In this document: positions 23,404-34,834 of the stretch, piece after piece
Position numbering within the stretch: position 1 is the first letter of the stretch
How the letters are laid out: every line of letters begins with the position of its first letter
Source of the DNA: Areca catechu
Taxonomy: Eukaryota > Streptophyta > Magnoliopsida > Arecales > Arecaceae
Assembly (NCBI GenBank): GCA_021397845.1
Contig: CM038038.1
Coordinates: 71,036,748 to 71,100,747 of the forward strand
Length of the DNA: 64,000 nt
Reading direction: 5' to 3'
Notes under the pieces: generated by a model
Databases searched by the model: none
What the model was told of the DNA's origin: nothing
Seen by the model: only the letters and a program-made list of their open reading frames with translations
Position numbers and translations under genes: made by a program

Positions 23404-25100
23404 TGATATGGCAAGACCGCTGACGTGGAGTACACCTCGGATCTAACTGGCAGCGAAGCGGGTAGATGTCGCCACGTTAGGTTCTTTTCGAGCTCCTTGC
23501 CATGTGGCTCCCCAAGGGTCAAGCCCATTTCAATCGAGGTCGAGCTTGGCATCTCAGCTCCTTCGTCAGGTGGCTCCCCAAGGGTCGAGCCCATCTCGAC
23601 CGAAGTCGAGCTCCCTCAACTCCTTCGCCAGGTTGCTCCCCAAGGGTCGTGCCCACCTCGATCGAAGTCGAGCTCCCTCCGCTTCTTAGCCAAGTGGCTC
23701 CTTAAGGGTCGAGCCCACCTCGATCGAAGTCGAGCTCCTTCCGCTCCTTCGCCAGGTAGCTCCCCAATGGTCGAGCCCATCTCAGCCAAAGTCGAGCTCC
23801 CTTCGCTCTTTCACCAGGTGGATTCCCAAGGGTCGAGCCCACCTCGATCGAAGTCGAGCTCTCTCAGCTCCTTCGCCAGGTGGCTCCCAAAGGATCGAGC
23901 CCACCTTGGCCAAAGTCGAGCTCCCTCCGCTCCTTTGCAAAGTAGCTCCCCAAGGGTCGAGTCCACATCGACCGAAGTCAAGCTCCCTCTGCTCCTTCGC
24001 CAGGTAGCTCCCCAAGGGTTGAGTCCATCTCAGTCGAAGTTGAGCCATCTCCGCTCCTTTGCCAGGTGGCTCCCCAAGGGTTGAGTCCACCTCGGCCGAA
24101 GTCGAGCCATCTCCGCTCTTTCACCATGTGGCTTCCTAAGGGTTGAGCCCACCTCGGTCGAAGTCGAGCCATCTTCGCTCCTTCGCTAGGTGGCTCTCCA
24201 AGGGTTGAGCCCACCTCGGCCAAAGTCGAGCCATCTCCGCTCCTTCGCCAGGTGGCTTCTCAAGGGTTGAGCCCACCTCGGCCGAAGTCGAGCCTGCTCC
24301 TCGGAAGCTTCACAAAAAGGACAAAGGAGTCAGCACCAAGTCTGCCATCGGAGCCGGCATGTCTAGTACGGCACCCCAAAGCTAGCAAGGTGTGCCTACC
24401 ATCGTTTGCATCAATTAGGAAGGTGTGCCCCGATCGAGGCACCGGGTCCTGCAGTCGACCATCTGTACCACCCAGAAGGAGAAGGCCGTGTCAAGGATCT
24501 CGAACCTAAGGGCGGCTACCCCCGGATCGAGGCCCTACTAAACTTCCCCAACCATGATAACCTATCGGGAAAACAAAGGCTCGTAACATAACTCCCTATT
24601 ATAAGGGAAAATGATCTCGGGAGTACGGCCAACGGATGCCATTGACCTTCGAGCACCCCAGGAGGGGGAAACCGAGGTAAGAAGCGGGGAGTGCCGATGA
24701 TGTAAAAGAAGGATCCAACGGGCGAGAAGAAGGTAAGCAAGGAAAAGGCAGAGAAGGAGATAGAAGCGGAGAGAGCGCACGGAGGCTACCGCAAAACTCT
24801 CGGAGAGAGTTCCGACGGACACGGCCGCCACGGCTCGAGCCTTGCTCCTCTTCTACCCTTCCTACTCCATCTTTTACTAAAATCTCTCCTTGAAACATGG
24901 TGACCAAAGAGGGAGCTACCTTGGAGGATCTGTTTCTCTTTACTGTCTGCTGACTTGATTGTCGGAGTACTCCCGCTGGAATCCCCGACATGGATCTCTA
25001 ACTTTGTTTTACAGGACCGGGAACTGCTGGATTCCAAGAAACGAGGCTATCGTCCGACGCCACATCCAAGCTACGGGCTGCAACAGTAAGGACGGCAACA
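23404..25100 (+). mobile_element. Solo LTR of a Tat-type Ty3/gypsy element
   Basis: 1697 bases starting TGATATGGCAAG and ending GGCAACA. The start resembles the Tat-type LTR in this window that begins TGATGTGG. The end region resembles the LTR at 57520-59127 (GACTTGA-CGTCGGAG, GGAATCCCCG). No primer-binding site or coding sequence follows. Instead the foldback arm resumes at 25101. Flanks CAACA and CAGCC are a weak 3-of-5 duplication. LTR-LTR recombination of a full element is the usual origin. Confidence 0.75.
23485..24300. repeat. 62-bp tandem repeat in solo LTR
   Basis: About 13 copies of a 62-bp unit containing CTCCCCAAGGGTCGAGCCCA and CCGAAGTCGAGC; for example TCCCCAAGGG recurs at 23575 and 23637. 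The unit is related to the repeats in the LTRs at 32680-33020 and 57660-58300. Long open frames here are a by-product of repetition. Confidence 0.9.
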
Positions 25101-25178
25101 CAGCCCATCCTAGTTTGATAAATTTATTTTAATCTATACTAGTTTAGTAAATTTTTATTAAAAAAATATTATTTAAAA
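25101..25178. repeat. Right foldback arm, outer piece
   Basis: Aligns in reverse complement to about 7900-7985, with shared AAAAAAATATTATTTAAA and TAGTTTGATAAATTTATTT-like sequence. Similarity fades near ATATCCG. Confidence 0.65.
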
Positions 25179-26465
25179 AAATATCCGAGAAGAGAGATGG
25201 AAAGGGGGAGCTCTTCTTCGAAGAAATGCTAGCGACAAGCCCGACTCGGTTCCAGGTTACTTTTTCTAATAATATTGCCAAAGGAAACTAAAAACAAAAC
25301 ATTGTGCCCGCTGACCACTGTCACGCTTCTGCCTGTTAAAAAAATCTATACCATATCCATAAGAAATGCCGCTACTTCAGGAACTATGTACTACTCTTTT
25401 TCCTTTTTCCTATTTTTCGAACCACCAAAACTGTAAAACTGAAAGAGAGACCGCTGAAAAGACCCAAGCCTCAATACAGTTCTCAATCAGATAATTAACT
25501 CACTAAGTCCCTTGTTAATCTCTCTCTCGTTTCCTTTTGTAACTTTGGAAGGGTAGCTCAGTGTCCACAGTCCTGGTCCCTCCCCCCAACAGCACTTTTT
25601 AGGCTACGAGGCCAGAAGTTAGCAGTGAATACATTGTGGTTATGACGGAGAAAGAGACTGCAAACAGAGTGCAGGCATGCATCCCAACCCATCCCACTTC
25701 CTCCTCCAGAAAAATAAGGTTGACGACAAAACTATGTTTTAGTAATAAGTGAGAAATTATATCCTACACCACAGTCGGTGCACCACCGCCATCTACGGCA
25801 GTTCGTTTCTATAATAGAAAACCGAGATAGGTGCATAATAACTTAGGTTTATAAAAATAAACGACTATGATTGGTATGGTACACTATCATTCAATGCACA
25901 TGATGTACAGCATAGTAGAAAACTCTTCCTTCTTTCATAAAAATAAAAAGATTATATTATTTTAATTTGAACCATTTCAAGGATCCAAAGAGATATCAAC
26001 ACGAAACACAACACAGTATTATGTGCCTTCTAACTGTAAAGGTTGAAGCCAGCGAAGCAGAAATCAAAGCCCCTTCCCTCCCTAAAACATCTCCATTATT
26101 TTATATAGAGAGATACAGCTCTTCCGTTGGGCGTCGACCTGTCCTCCTTGTCGTGGGTGCCACCACCTCTCGTTCTTTCCATCCCTGCTCCCTCCCCACG
26201 TATATACTATTTTCCCTTCCTCTCCTCCCTCCCCCCCCCCTCTCTCTCTAACTTCCCTTTCTTTTCTCTGCTCCTTCCTCCATTGCTCTGGCCTTTAATG
26301 ATTTCTGTGCCACCGTTATCACTATCTGAGAATCCGAAGGGAAGGTTGGAAATCTTTTTTAGGGTCTATGAAAATATAAAGATAGAGGCGGAGAGAGAGA
26401 GGGATAAATAATCTGTGAGCTATTCCTCCTCTATTCTATCTTGCCTTTGTCGGTGTCTCGTTGTG
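25179..26465 (+). promoter_or_regulatory. Upstream region and 5' UTR of RRM gene
   Basis: Non-repetitive sequence before the RNA-binding protein gene. A TATATA at 26102-26107 is a possible TATA box. The following 350 bases include a CT-rich tract (26215-26270) typical of plant 5' UTRs. No ORF with a recognisable product is seen. Transcript ends are not determined. Confidence 0.45.
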
Positions 26466-27747
26466 ATGGCGGCGCAGCCACGACAGTTCCAGATGGGCGG
26501 CGGCAGCGACACTACCTACACGAAGATCTTCGTGGGGGGCCTCGCCTGGGAGACCCAGCGCGACACCATGCACCGTTACTTCGAGCAGTTTGGCGAGATC
26601 CTCGAGGCCGTCGTCATCACCGATAAGAGCACCGGCCGTTCCAAAGGCTACGGCTTTGTATGTGCCTCTCTTCCGTTGTCATGTAAAAAAATTATGTAAT
26701 ATCTCTTCTAATTCTCTCTAGTCTTGTATATCAGGTGACTTTTAAAGATCCTGATTCAGCAATGAGAGCATGCCAGGATCCATCGCCGGTGATCGACGGA
26801 AGGCGGGCTAACTGCAACCTGGCATCGTTCGGCTCTGCTCACCGAACCCGGCCATCGAACCCCCAACATGGTCCATCTTTCATAGTCCCAAACCATCTAT
26901 TAATATCTCTTTCTCATCCAAAGAAAAGCTAATGGTGCAAGTTCTAAATGCAGGGATGGCAGGGCGGATTGGACCCATCATTTCTGCTTCTATGTATCGT
27001 GGATCAGCTGCCACCACCTCTTACTTCCATCATCCTGCCCAATATGCCTATCCTTATTCTGTTTATGGGTAAAGAAATTTGGCCTTTTGTTCTCCTTTCA
27101 ATTTTTCCAAATTTAAAAGCTTGCTTTATTTTTTTTTATCAGTTAGTATATGAAATGATGATCTCCTTCTTCCTCGGTTCCTCTGTCCTCTTTTTCTAGC
27201 AGATACTCTGGAGGATACTCTCAAGAAAGCATGTATCAAATGGTTAGTATTATTTGAAGAACCTAAACAAAATTATGACAGGAGAATGGAAGATCCTCAA
27301 TTCATGACAATGGCTAATTTTCAAGGCATTGGTGCAGAGCTACTACAGTTTATATGGCGGCAGCGGAGGGCAGCACCACCAGTTCTCTCCATACTATGCG
27401 GCTGCCGGGCCGGGGGACTTCCAAAATTTCTACCCATTCTATGCTCAATTTTCTCAGGATAGCCAGGCACTGAGCGGATATGGGCTGCATTATCCACAGA
27501 TGCTGCAATACCCTTGCTTGCCACAGCAATACAGGGCTGGAATCCTCTCGATGCATCCCTCCATGGCGCCAACCACTAGTAAGCTTTCATCGTGAGGCCT
27601 ATATAACATTCCGTTGTTTCTCTCTTGTGCTGCCATGCAGATCAGTAACAGTGCTTGAATAATTCAACAGGGCTTACTTCCACAGCAGCTATTGGGTCCA
27701 GCTCTTTGCAGCAGCTGCCAGGAAACACCTCGGCGCAGAAGCCATAG
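26466..27747 (+). CDS. Single-RRM RNA-binding protein (plant ARP1/RBM24-like)
   Basis: Probable intact gene of six exons: 26466-26657, 26735-26870, 26954-27068, 27203-27242, 27338-27578, 27671-27747. All introns are GT-AG, phases are consistent, total 801 nt, 266 aa. Residues 20-96 form one RRM: RNP2 is IFVGGL (21-26) and RNP1 is KGYGF/VTF, split by intron 1. VIDGRRANCNLASFG follows, characteristic of the plant family that includes ABA-regulated RNA-binding protein ARP1. The rest is rich in Tyr, Ser, Gln and Gly with no second domain. It would bind RNA, probably in the nucleus or cytoplasm. The ATG has in-frame MAAQPRQF before the RRM. Not a retrocopy, since introns are present. Confidence 0.85.
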
Positions 27748-29762
27748 CCTTAATTCTTGCATCTGATATCAGGCATTCATGCATTTCTCCATCCGATATA
27801 CCAGCATTGTCACATTTATGGGAAAGAAATAGAGGAATCGCGTATTTGGTGATATTGAGGGTAACTGGTTCATCACCTTGCTTGGAACAAGCGATCGCTT
27901 GCTTCGCTAACCGTCTCCGCCTTCACCATGGACTGTTCTTGGCCATCATCATCATGCATTGTTGCATTGTTTGATGATCATTGATGTCCAATTAGCTAGA
28001 CTTGGATGGATAGGGCTCTTTCATTCGCATGGAGGTTTTAGTTTTCCTAATGCATCGACATGAGGCCGGAATGGAATATTTGATCAGCTTTCCAGCCTCA
28101 CATCTATATCATGCTAGCAGTTGATGGCTCAGAGAGACGATTTTAAGTCTTGAAGCTGATCCATTTCAAGATAGCAGCTGAGGCCGCTGGGATGGCTCTG
28201 CTGACTGACTTATAATAATTATCTTCTTCTTTCTGTTTATGATTTCCGATTGTTGTTAAACTCATAAACTAATGCAGGATCAGTTAGATTAATGGGATTC
28301 GTGGTTCCTTCAATTGTTCTATCCTTTTTTACCTTTCTTTAATTTCCTTTTACTTAGTAACGATATCATCTATAGTTTCTTTTTCTCCCAATCTCTTTTC
28401 CCATTTCCTCTCTTTCTGGTGATGGAAGAAAACTGAGAGGTGGAATCCAAGGGAGCAATGCCACTGGCGTGGTGGAATGGTATGAGAAACAGTAGAGAGG
28501 GTTGTGTGGAGAGGAATCCGAAGTAGCTTTAGGCGGTGCAATGAGAGCTCCAACTGGGACTGGGTGTACTCGGTTCATAAGCTGGCAAAGGAAAGCGATC
28601 CTTTTCTTTATACATAGTCCCGAGGCATGCGCGAAAGGGGGCATGTGAGGGAACGTGGGTTGGACTGGAATTGTTCTGCTCTGAAGAAGGTGACATATGA
28701 CTAGCTAGGAGAGCAAAGGTGGGGGGAGGAGAGAGAGGGACCAGTTCCAATTACAAGCTGTGGACAAATAAAAACTGGATTAATAATTAGTTGCATATAC
28801 AATGGGTGAGGTGGGAGGTTGTGATTTCCGATTACAAAATCATGCGAGACAATTCACAGAATCGTTTGGGTTAGAGCTAGTGAAAGAGAAATTACTTTTT
28901 TTTCTTTTGAGAGTAGAGGGGGCAGATCCAAGCATACCATAATTATCCAGACTAAAATTCCTTAATATGTTTCATCCAAAAGCCTCAGCCTAGCTAGGAT
29001 ATTTTGTTGCGAAGCAAACATGTATGATCATGGGGCAAGCCTCAATTCGCCACTCTACGTACTTTTGAATAAAGGATGTTTTAAAAATTGTTTCATCCGT
29101 AAGTTGACGAATTCTTAATTTTGCTTCTAAATTTTTCTTGATGAAAGGTTTTTGTTTGTAATGTAATCATATCATTGGCATCGACTGAACTTAGTGCTGC
29201 GGGTGCTAGGCCTTGCAAGTCGTTACCATTGCCCTAAATTTGGTGCTAACCTTGCGTATGAGTCAAGGTTTCCCAAAGTTTTTTCATGTGCAGGTTTTGG
29301 GTTCTTAACCTTGCTTGTAATTAATCAGATAAAGTTGGGTGGCAATTCATGCTTCCCTTTACCTCAAAAAAAAAAAAAAAGAAAAAGAAAAAAAAAAGGG
29401 AACTTTGCTTGCAAGCTAACCAATTGCACCCATCTGCAATTGTTTCCATTTGCACTAGATGATTGTGGTGCTAGCATGTAGGTCATCCGACTTAGAACGA
29501 CTCTATGTTTTTGCAGCACTATTAATCCATTGGCTTGGCATATGTAATGAACATGGTTTATACAAAGAAAGCTTATTCAGGTACATCATTAGATTTTATA
29601 TGGGCCACTTTGACTACTATAAGTAGGACTCGATGTGAATTATATTGGTTATTAAGGGCATCTAAGAAAATTATTAGATTCGATGTGGATCACGTTGGCC
29701 ACTACGGACAACTAAGAAGATCATCAGATTCAATATAAACTAATTTGGCCACTATGAGCAAG
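27748..29762. other. RRM gene 3' region and intergenic sequence
   Basis: The first 500-600 bases probably contain the 3' UTR, though no clear AATAAA was found. The remainder shows no recognisable gene. Features are an A-rich tract at 29366-29398 and a short degenerate repeat at 29575-29755. Confidence 0.45.
29575..29755. repeat. Short degenerate tandem repeat (~45-50 bp)
   Basis: Three to four diverged copies of a unit containing ATCATTAGATT-x-x-ATGTGG and GGCCACTATG, the last running up to the hAT insertion at 29763. Confidence 0.55.
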
Positions 29763-30872
29763 CAGGGACCGACCATTCTAACTTTTCTAGGAGAGACCAA
29801 GAGAATATATAAATAAAAAAAAATTAACAAATAATTAAAATTAATTTAAATATTTTTTATATAAATATCATTTGAATTGTATTTATATTGTTTTATAAGA
29901 CTAAATTCATCAATAATGGATCTACTATAAAAATTTCAGCTATCTCCTTATTGATATACATGACTAAATAATTGGCAAAAAAGTTACCTTCCATCTTGTT
30001 GTACAATCTGGTCTTGACAATCTTCATTATTGAAAATACTCTCTCTATAGTAGCAGTTAAAATCGGAAGAGTCAGTTATAAACGCCACGGACTCGTAGAG
30101 GATACATGCGCGTTGACCGTGGTGATGGTGGCATCACACTGAGTGCCGTTGGTATTGCATAACAGGATGGGATGTCTATTAAGTAACGAGGCCAAAGGTA
30201 ACGAAATGTGAGTGCAATAGCATCGATGGGAGCTCAAGGTATGATGGGCACTCGCTCGCTCGTGCCCTCCAAGACTTGATCATGTTACGCGGTGGATTTG
30301 GTCGCTAGGGCAGTGCGAGGCTTCACCTTACACGACATTTATTAGTGTGGCGAGATTGATGGAGGCCACCGAGATGGCAGCAGTAGGCTAGCACATTGAT
30401 GGTATCTAGCTTTGCATATATGCAACCGCCCGATCTTGCCGTAGGAGCGTTCTCGTCGATTGCACCGCATAATAGATCCGATCACCATCTCATTCATTGG
30501 CATGGTGAATGGGACGGTGTTGGCTACATGCGATGGCTTCGACCATAGTGGATTTTGGAGACGGGTGCCAGTTGAGCGATAAAAAAGAAATTCTTTGTCT
30601 TCTCCTTAAAATATATAGAAAAGAAAAAAATTAATGAAAATGAAAAATAAAGTTAGAAATGATCCAACTTTTAAGTAGAGAAAGCTGACTTATGGTATTT
30701 ATTTCATTTTAAAACTTTTTTCCAAGATTATTCGAGTTATATTTAATACTCCTAACTTTAAAGTGGGCCAAATATTTAAATACATATTATTTAAAATTTT
30801 AATCTATGAAAAAAATTGAGAAAAAATTATGGGGGGCCAAGGCTGCCTCTGCCCCCCGGCAGTTCGCCCTAA
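29763..30872 (-). mobile_element. Non-autonomous hAT element
   Basis: The 8-bp duplication TGAGCAAG occurs at 29755-29762 and 30873-30880. The left end is CAGGGACCGACC; the right end in reverse complement is TTAGGGCGAACTGCC, an imperfect inverted repeat of the CAGGG type usual for hAT. The only transposase sequence is a 60-codon C-terminal fragment at 29893-30072 on the minus strand. 30080-30580 is GC-richer sequence of unknown origin. About 1.1 kb, so mobilisation would need an external transposase. Confidence 0.7.
29893..30072 (-). pseudogene. hAT transposase C-terminal dimerisation fragment
   Basis: Reads TLPILTATIERVFSIMKIVK, then TRLYNKMEGNFFANYLVMY and INKEIAEIF, ending at a stop. It corresponds to the hAT dimerisation domain (PF05699), including the T-x-x-x-E-R-x-F-S core. 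Sequence upstream of 30072 does not continue the domain. It is too short to function and probably survives only as part of the element. Confidence 0.8.
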
Positions 30873-30880
30873 TGAGCAAG

Positions 30881-31437
30881 GTTAGATAAAGTCTAGGAGC
30901 AAGCTCTGCCGTATTAGAAAGTCGAATTTGTAAATCAATAAGAAAAAATTGATATACAAGTGGAGATCTATTTTAATTTTTGTAATATATTATAATTTTT
31001 TTTTAATTATCATATTTTTTTAGAAATGTAGCTCTAATTAAATTAGAAAGAGGAGCCTAACCCAACTTGTTTAATGATAAATATCTTTCTAGAAGATAAC
31101 AAGAGGAATTCAACCTAAGTTGTGCAAGGATGGGCATCATTACTGTAAATAGGGGTTATTACATTAATCTTAGTGGAAAGAATCAATTAATGAAAGAAAA
31201 AGAAACTTAAGCCATACTTTCTCAATTCTTCTATCTTCTTCTAATCTTCCTTTGAGAAATTCGAGTTGAATAAGTTGAAAGAAATCTTTCATCTCCTTGA
31301 TAAGATTAAAGCATTTGTTCAGGATACATGTATGTACATAGGAGGGGAAAAGGGGGGAGGGGGCAAGAGAGAGAGTAAACTAAAAATATGATCGGTAGTC
31401 TTTGGTCACAAAAGCATTCAGATACAAACTCAACAAT
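30881..31437. other. Unassigned AT-rich spacer
   Basis: Nothing recognised between the hAT element and the SINE. A G-rich run (31340-31370) is part of low-complexity sequence. Confidence 0.5.
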
Positions 31438-31447
31438 TAACCTTTTT

Positions 31448-31786
31448 TCTTTTTTCTTTTTTTTGATAAAATAAAAGGGATAGGAGAAAATAAATTCCGG
31501 TGTAGCTACCCCCACAGGCCCCCACCCCGCTAGGTAATGTTCAATACGAGGTGCTCAGATTCGCGCAGCCTCTCCCCACTTAATGGTGAGTACGTCAACC
31601 TAACACCACTAAGACGCTGGCCAGTAAATCAGGGACAAAGGGAGAGACCCTGACCTCTCACTCACGCCAATTGTCGAGGGCTTCAAGAAAATTCTGAAAT
31701 CGAGCCACCCGCGGGATCATGTCTCGAACTGCCGACCTGTTGGTAGTGAGGCAAGGCCTCTACTAACCAGGCTACCACCTTAGCGA
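31448..31786 (-). mobile_element. tRNA-derived SINE, copy 1
   Basis: On the minus strand the head has an A-box-like GGTGGTAGCCTGG and a B-box-like GGCAGTTCGAGAC, the spacing of a Pol III promoter. Between them is a hairpin (GTAGAGGC and GCCTCACTAC). The body includes TTGACGTACTCACC and GGGGAGAGGCTGCG, shared with copy 2 at 47674. The tail is TATCAAAAAAAAG. Flanks TAACCTTTTT (31438-31447) and TAACCATTTT (31787-31796) form a 9-of-10 target duplication. Confidence 0.75.
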
Positions 31787-31842
31787 TAACCATTTTAATA
31801 TATATATATATGTATATATATATATAATTAACTATTGATTAT

Positions 31843-33223
31843 TGTTGCCGCCAAGATCGTCATGGCCCATAGCTACAGTCGACGTCGGATCGTCCCTCGT
31901 CCTCTCCGGGTTGGCTAGCACTTCGGGACCTGCAAAATAGGGGTTAGTGACCTAGGCTGGGAATTCCGGTGGGGCACTCCGATGCTCAAGTCTGTAATAA
32001 CCTAGGGGAACAGATCCTCCTGGTCGAGCCCCTCTTGATGGACTCCATGCTAGAAGGAATGAATAGTGTGAGAGTGGAAATACGAGCGTGCTGAGGGTGG
32101 TGTTAGCCAAGGTGAGCTAGCTCTCCTGTGAGACTTCTTTCCCTGCACTCGCTTGGGTGATACTCTGTGGTGTAGTTTGCATTTGCATACCTCTCCCCCT
32201 TTTTGGGGGTGTCGAATATTCTTTTAAGTCCAGGTGACCGTTGAGCACCTACCTTGGGATCTCCCCCAAGCTGTTAGGCACGTGCAGTGGTGTTCTGTGC
32301 CATGGATAGGACATCTTTTCCGATTCATGATAAGGGAGACTGTCATGTGTTCTGACATTCCATCTGGTCGTCCCATTCTAGGAAGCCTCGTAGTGCTTCG
32401 ATCAGGGGGCTGCCACCCCCAGGATTCGAATCTCCAGGTTGACTTCTTCTTTCGGGTGGTGCAGATAGTTGGTGGAGAGCGCAGCACCTTGGTCAGGGGG
32501 CTTCCTACCTTTTTGGTGTAAGCGATGGCTGCAGATGACTATCATGGCTTGACAGGTGCTCCTTCACGGTCTTCGGGTAGCTTGCTGGTGTTTCGGGGAG
32601 GTGGCTCCGCCCCTTTGTTGGTGGGTGGTGTTGTCTGAGTTGGTTGCCGAACTGGAGAGCTGGGACTCGGCTCCTACCCGGGAGGCTCGACCTCGGAAGG
32701 GCTCGACCTGGCAGAGGAGGGCTGAGCTCGACTCTGGTTTAGGGGGCTCAACTTCGGAGGGGCTTGACCCGGCAAAGGAGGACTCGACTCCTGCCTGGAA
32801 GGCTCGACCTCATAAGGGCTCGACCTGGTGGAGGAGGGCTGAGCTTGACTCTGATCCAGGGGTCTCAGCCTTGGAGGGGCTCGATCCGATGGAGGAGGTC
32901 GACACGCAACTCCAGCCCAGAGGGCTCGACCTCGGAGGGGCTCGACCTAGCGGAGGAGGGTTGAGCCCGACTCCAGCTTAGGGGGCTCAGCCTCGGAGGG
33001 GCTCGATCTGGTGAAGGAGGTGCTCGGCTCCAGCCTAGGTGCCCCGAGCTTGCGGGTGCCGACTTGGCGGAGGACGGAGCTTGGCTTTGACAGGCTACCT
33101 CGTTGATCTGGAAGAGCTCAGCCCGGCCAAAAGAGTTCAAGGTGGGGTGTCCACCATGGTAGACTTCCTAACATGGCACCTAACAGGGAGTACACGTCAG
33201 TACATCAGCTTCTTGCCACATCA
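31843..33223 (-). repeat. 3' LTR of Tat-type element
   Basis: 1381 bases, aligning end to end with 46100-47463 with roughly 10 percent divergence by eye in the first 107 bases. It has no real ORF; apparent long frames come from the 61-bp repeat. Confidence 0.9.
32680..33020. repeat. ~61-bp tandem repeat in 3' LTR
   Basis: Five to six diverged units each containing GGCTCGACCT, GGAGGAGGGCTGAG and CTCGACTCC; unit starts fall near 32745, 32801, 32861, 32923 and 32984. The partner LTR has the same array at about 46935-47270. Confidence 0.85.
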
Positions 33224-33239
33224 TTTGCCCTCCACTCCC
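33224..33239 (-). other. Polypurine tract
   Basis: GGGAGTGGAGGGCAAA on the minus strand, immediately before the 3' LTR start TGATGTGG. It would prime plus-strand DNA synthesis. Confidence 0.8.
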
Positions 33240-33699
33240 AAGTCTTGTTAGCACTAGGCGCTCGGGGTGAAGGGAGTAAATACACTGTTGACACAGAAAG
33301 GTGGGGATCCAACATAATGATGATCGTGATTGGTGGCATTTCGAGAAATGGTCTCTTCAGCCTACCCGAAGGAGCCACATGGCCACGTCCGAGGAGCAGT
33401 TATTGCGGGCACAGAATCCAAAGCGATCGTAGTCGAAACCAGACATCAATGCTGCCGATGAGTGATGCGTGGCACAGATCTGATGACGGAGACTCATAAC
33501 GGTATGGTCAGGCGCCGGTCATTTCGAAAGGAAAAGTTTTCTTTCCTTAAAAATGTCTCCTTTCAAACCTTTCATGCCCGCCACTGTATCGAAGCTCCTC
33601 TTTCGTCCATCTGGCCATCCAAAGATCTCAGCAGGTCAGTCCTCTTTCTCCTCGCTAGGTCGAGTAGGGCCTTCTCCTTCTTCCCTTGATCTTCTTAGG
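33240..33699 (+). other. Upstream flank of Tat antisense gene
   Basis: No ORF of note. With 36352-36411, from which it is separated by the inserted LTR element, it forms the 5' flank of the plus-strand gene starting at 36412. A pyrimidine-rich stretch at 33590-33690 could be its 5' UTR. Confidence 0.45.
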
Positions 33700-34451
33700 T
33701 GATGGGGCACGGGATAGGGATAGGATCGTCGGCGAGCTAAGAAGTCGCCGAAGATTAGGGTATCCTATTTTTTTTTTATTTTCTGATTTCTTTATGGTGG
33801 TGACGAAGGAAAAAATAGGGATGGAGGATAACGAGGATGGACTACCACAAACCCTGAAACCCACTCTCACAGAGAGACTTCACATCTCTAGGGCATTATA
33901 CCTGCCACCCACCTCACTACATGCAGTCTAGGATATCTCATCTACCACCCATCTCACTACACGCGGAGCCCAGGGTATTTCACCTGCCACCCAGGTCACT
34001 CCTGGAGCCATGAGGGGGATTTCAAAGAACGTGGAGGAAAACGAAGATGGGGGGATAACTAGGGCATCACGCCCCTACGATGTCCCGAAGGACAAAGACA
34101 ACATCAACACCCGCAGGTGAAGACATGATGGGCCATAGCCTTGAACAACAACAGCCAAACCAACTAACAAACCAAATCCCAAAAATTCAATTTCTTCTAC
34201 CTTTTTACAATAGGAATGAGGGGTTATTTATAAGCTCCATAACCCTCATTTGAATTTGAATACAGAATAGGGATAACTCAAATTTAAATACAAGATAGGA
34301 TAAGATAAGCCTATCCATATCTCAATCCTAACCAACAAAATCCTAATTTAAATTTCAAATAAAAGATAAATCCTAAATTTATTTTTCAAATTTATTTGCT
34401 GCTCCGAAATTTGTGCTACTCCGAGATTCGTGCAGGTTGATGTCCCCATCA
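33700..34451 (-). repeat. 3' LTR of non-autonomous element
   Basis: 752 bases, TGATGGGGCACGG to GTCCCCATCA in plus orientation. It aligns without gaps to 35595-36346. Confidence 0.92.
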
Positions 34452-34834
34452 TTCCCCTGAGGTGGGGAAAAACTCGACTCCGTCGAGTCAGGCTAGCTTA
34501 GGCTCAAGATGCACATGACTTGTAGAATGATTTTTTTTTTCTGAATTTTTTTTGTCTTTTTTTTCACTGATTTTCTTTTTTTTTTCCTTTTTTTCTCATG
34601 GCTGGTGTTTTTTTTTTTCTCCTACACTTGAAGTCGGCTGCCAACGCCGGTTATGCCTTCACGATCGTGCGAGGCCTCTCCCGATGCTTTAACGGTCGTG
34701 CGAGAATGAGGGAAGGTCCCGGACGTGGAGATCCGGCGAGCTTCCTCGGTGACGGGGTTGAGGACGAGGACGACGGCCCGGGGAATGGTGGCGCAGCCTC
34801 TCCAGTGGGCGGCAGGCGTCATGGCAGCAGGGAA

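Larger units (their letters stand above)
7880..25178. mobile_element. Candidate foldback element, multiply interrupted
   Basis: The AT-rich sequence at 7880-8510 recurs in reverse complement on the other side of a short-unit repeat array, as three collinear pieces: 10081-10225, 23043-23403 and 25101-25178. The pieces are separated exactly by LTR-retrotransposon boundaries (10226-23037 and 23404-25100). Removing those insertions leaves one structure: arm, 12-bp repeat array, inverted arm. No transposase is seen. Arms this long with a repetitive centre resemble plant foldback or MITE-like DNA elements (inference). Outer limits are approximate and no convincing target duplication was found. Confidence 0.6.

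Noticed and set aside
23425..24084. 219-codon Ser/Pro-rich frame
   Set aside because: It is the 62-bp LTR repeat read through; no domain, and other frames are equally open.
24599..25037. Minus-strand frames of 83-130 codons near the solo LTR end
   Set aside because: The sequence matches LTR ends of other Tat-type elements, so it is non-coding LTR.
28350..28750. Minus-strand frames of 67-92 codons downstream of the RRM gene
   Set aside because: Low-complexity Ser/Pro/His composition, mutually overlapping, no conserved motif.
32234..32521. 95-codon frame in the LTR, repeated at 46489-46776
   Set aside because: Conserved only because it lies in both LTRs of the same element; no domain and it lies outside the coding interior.
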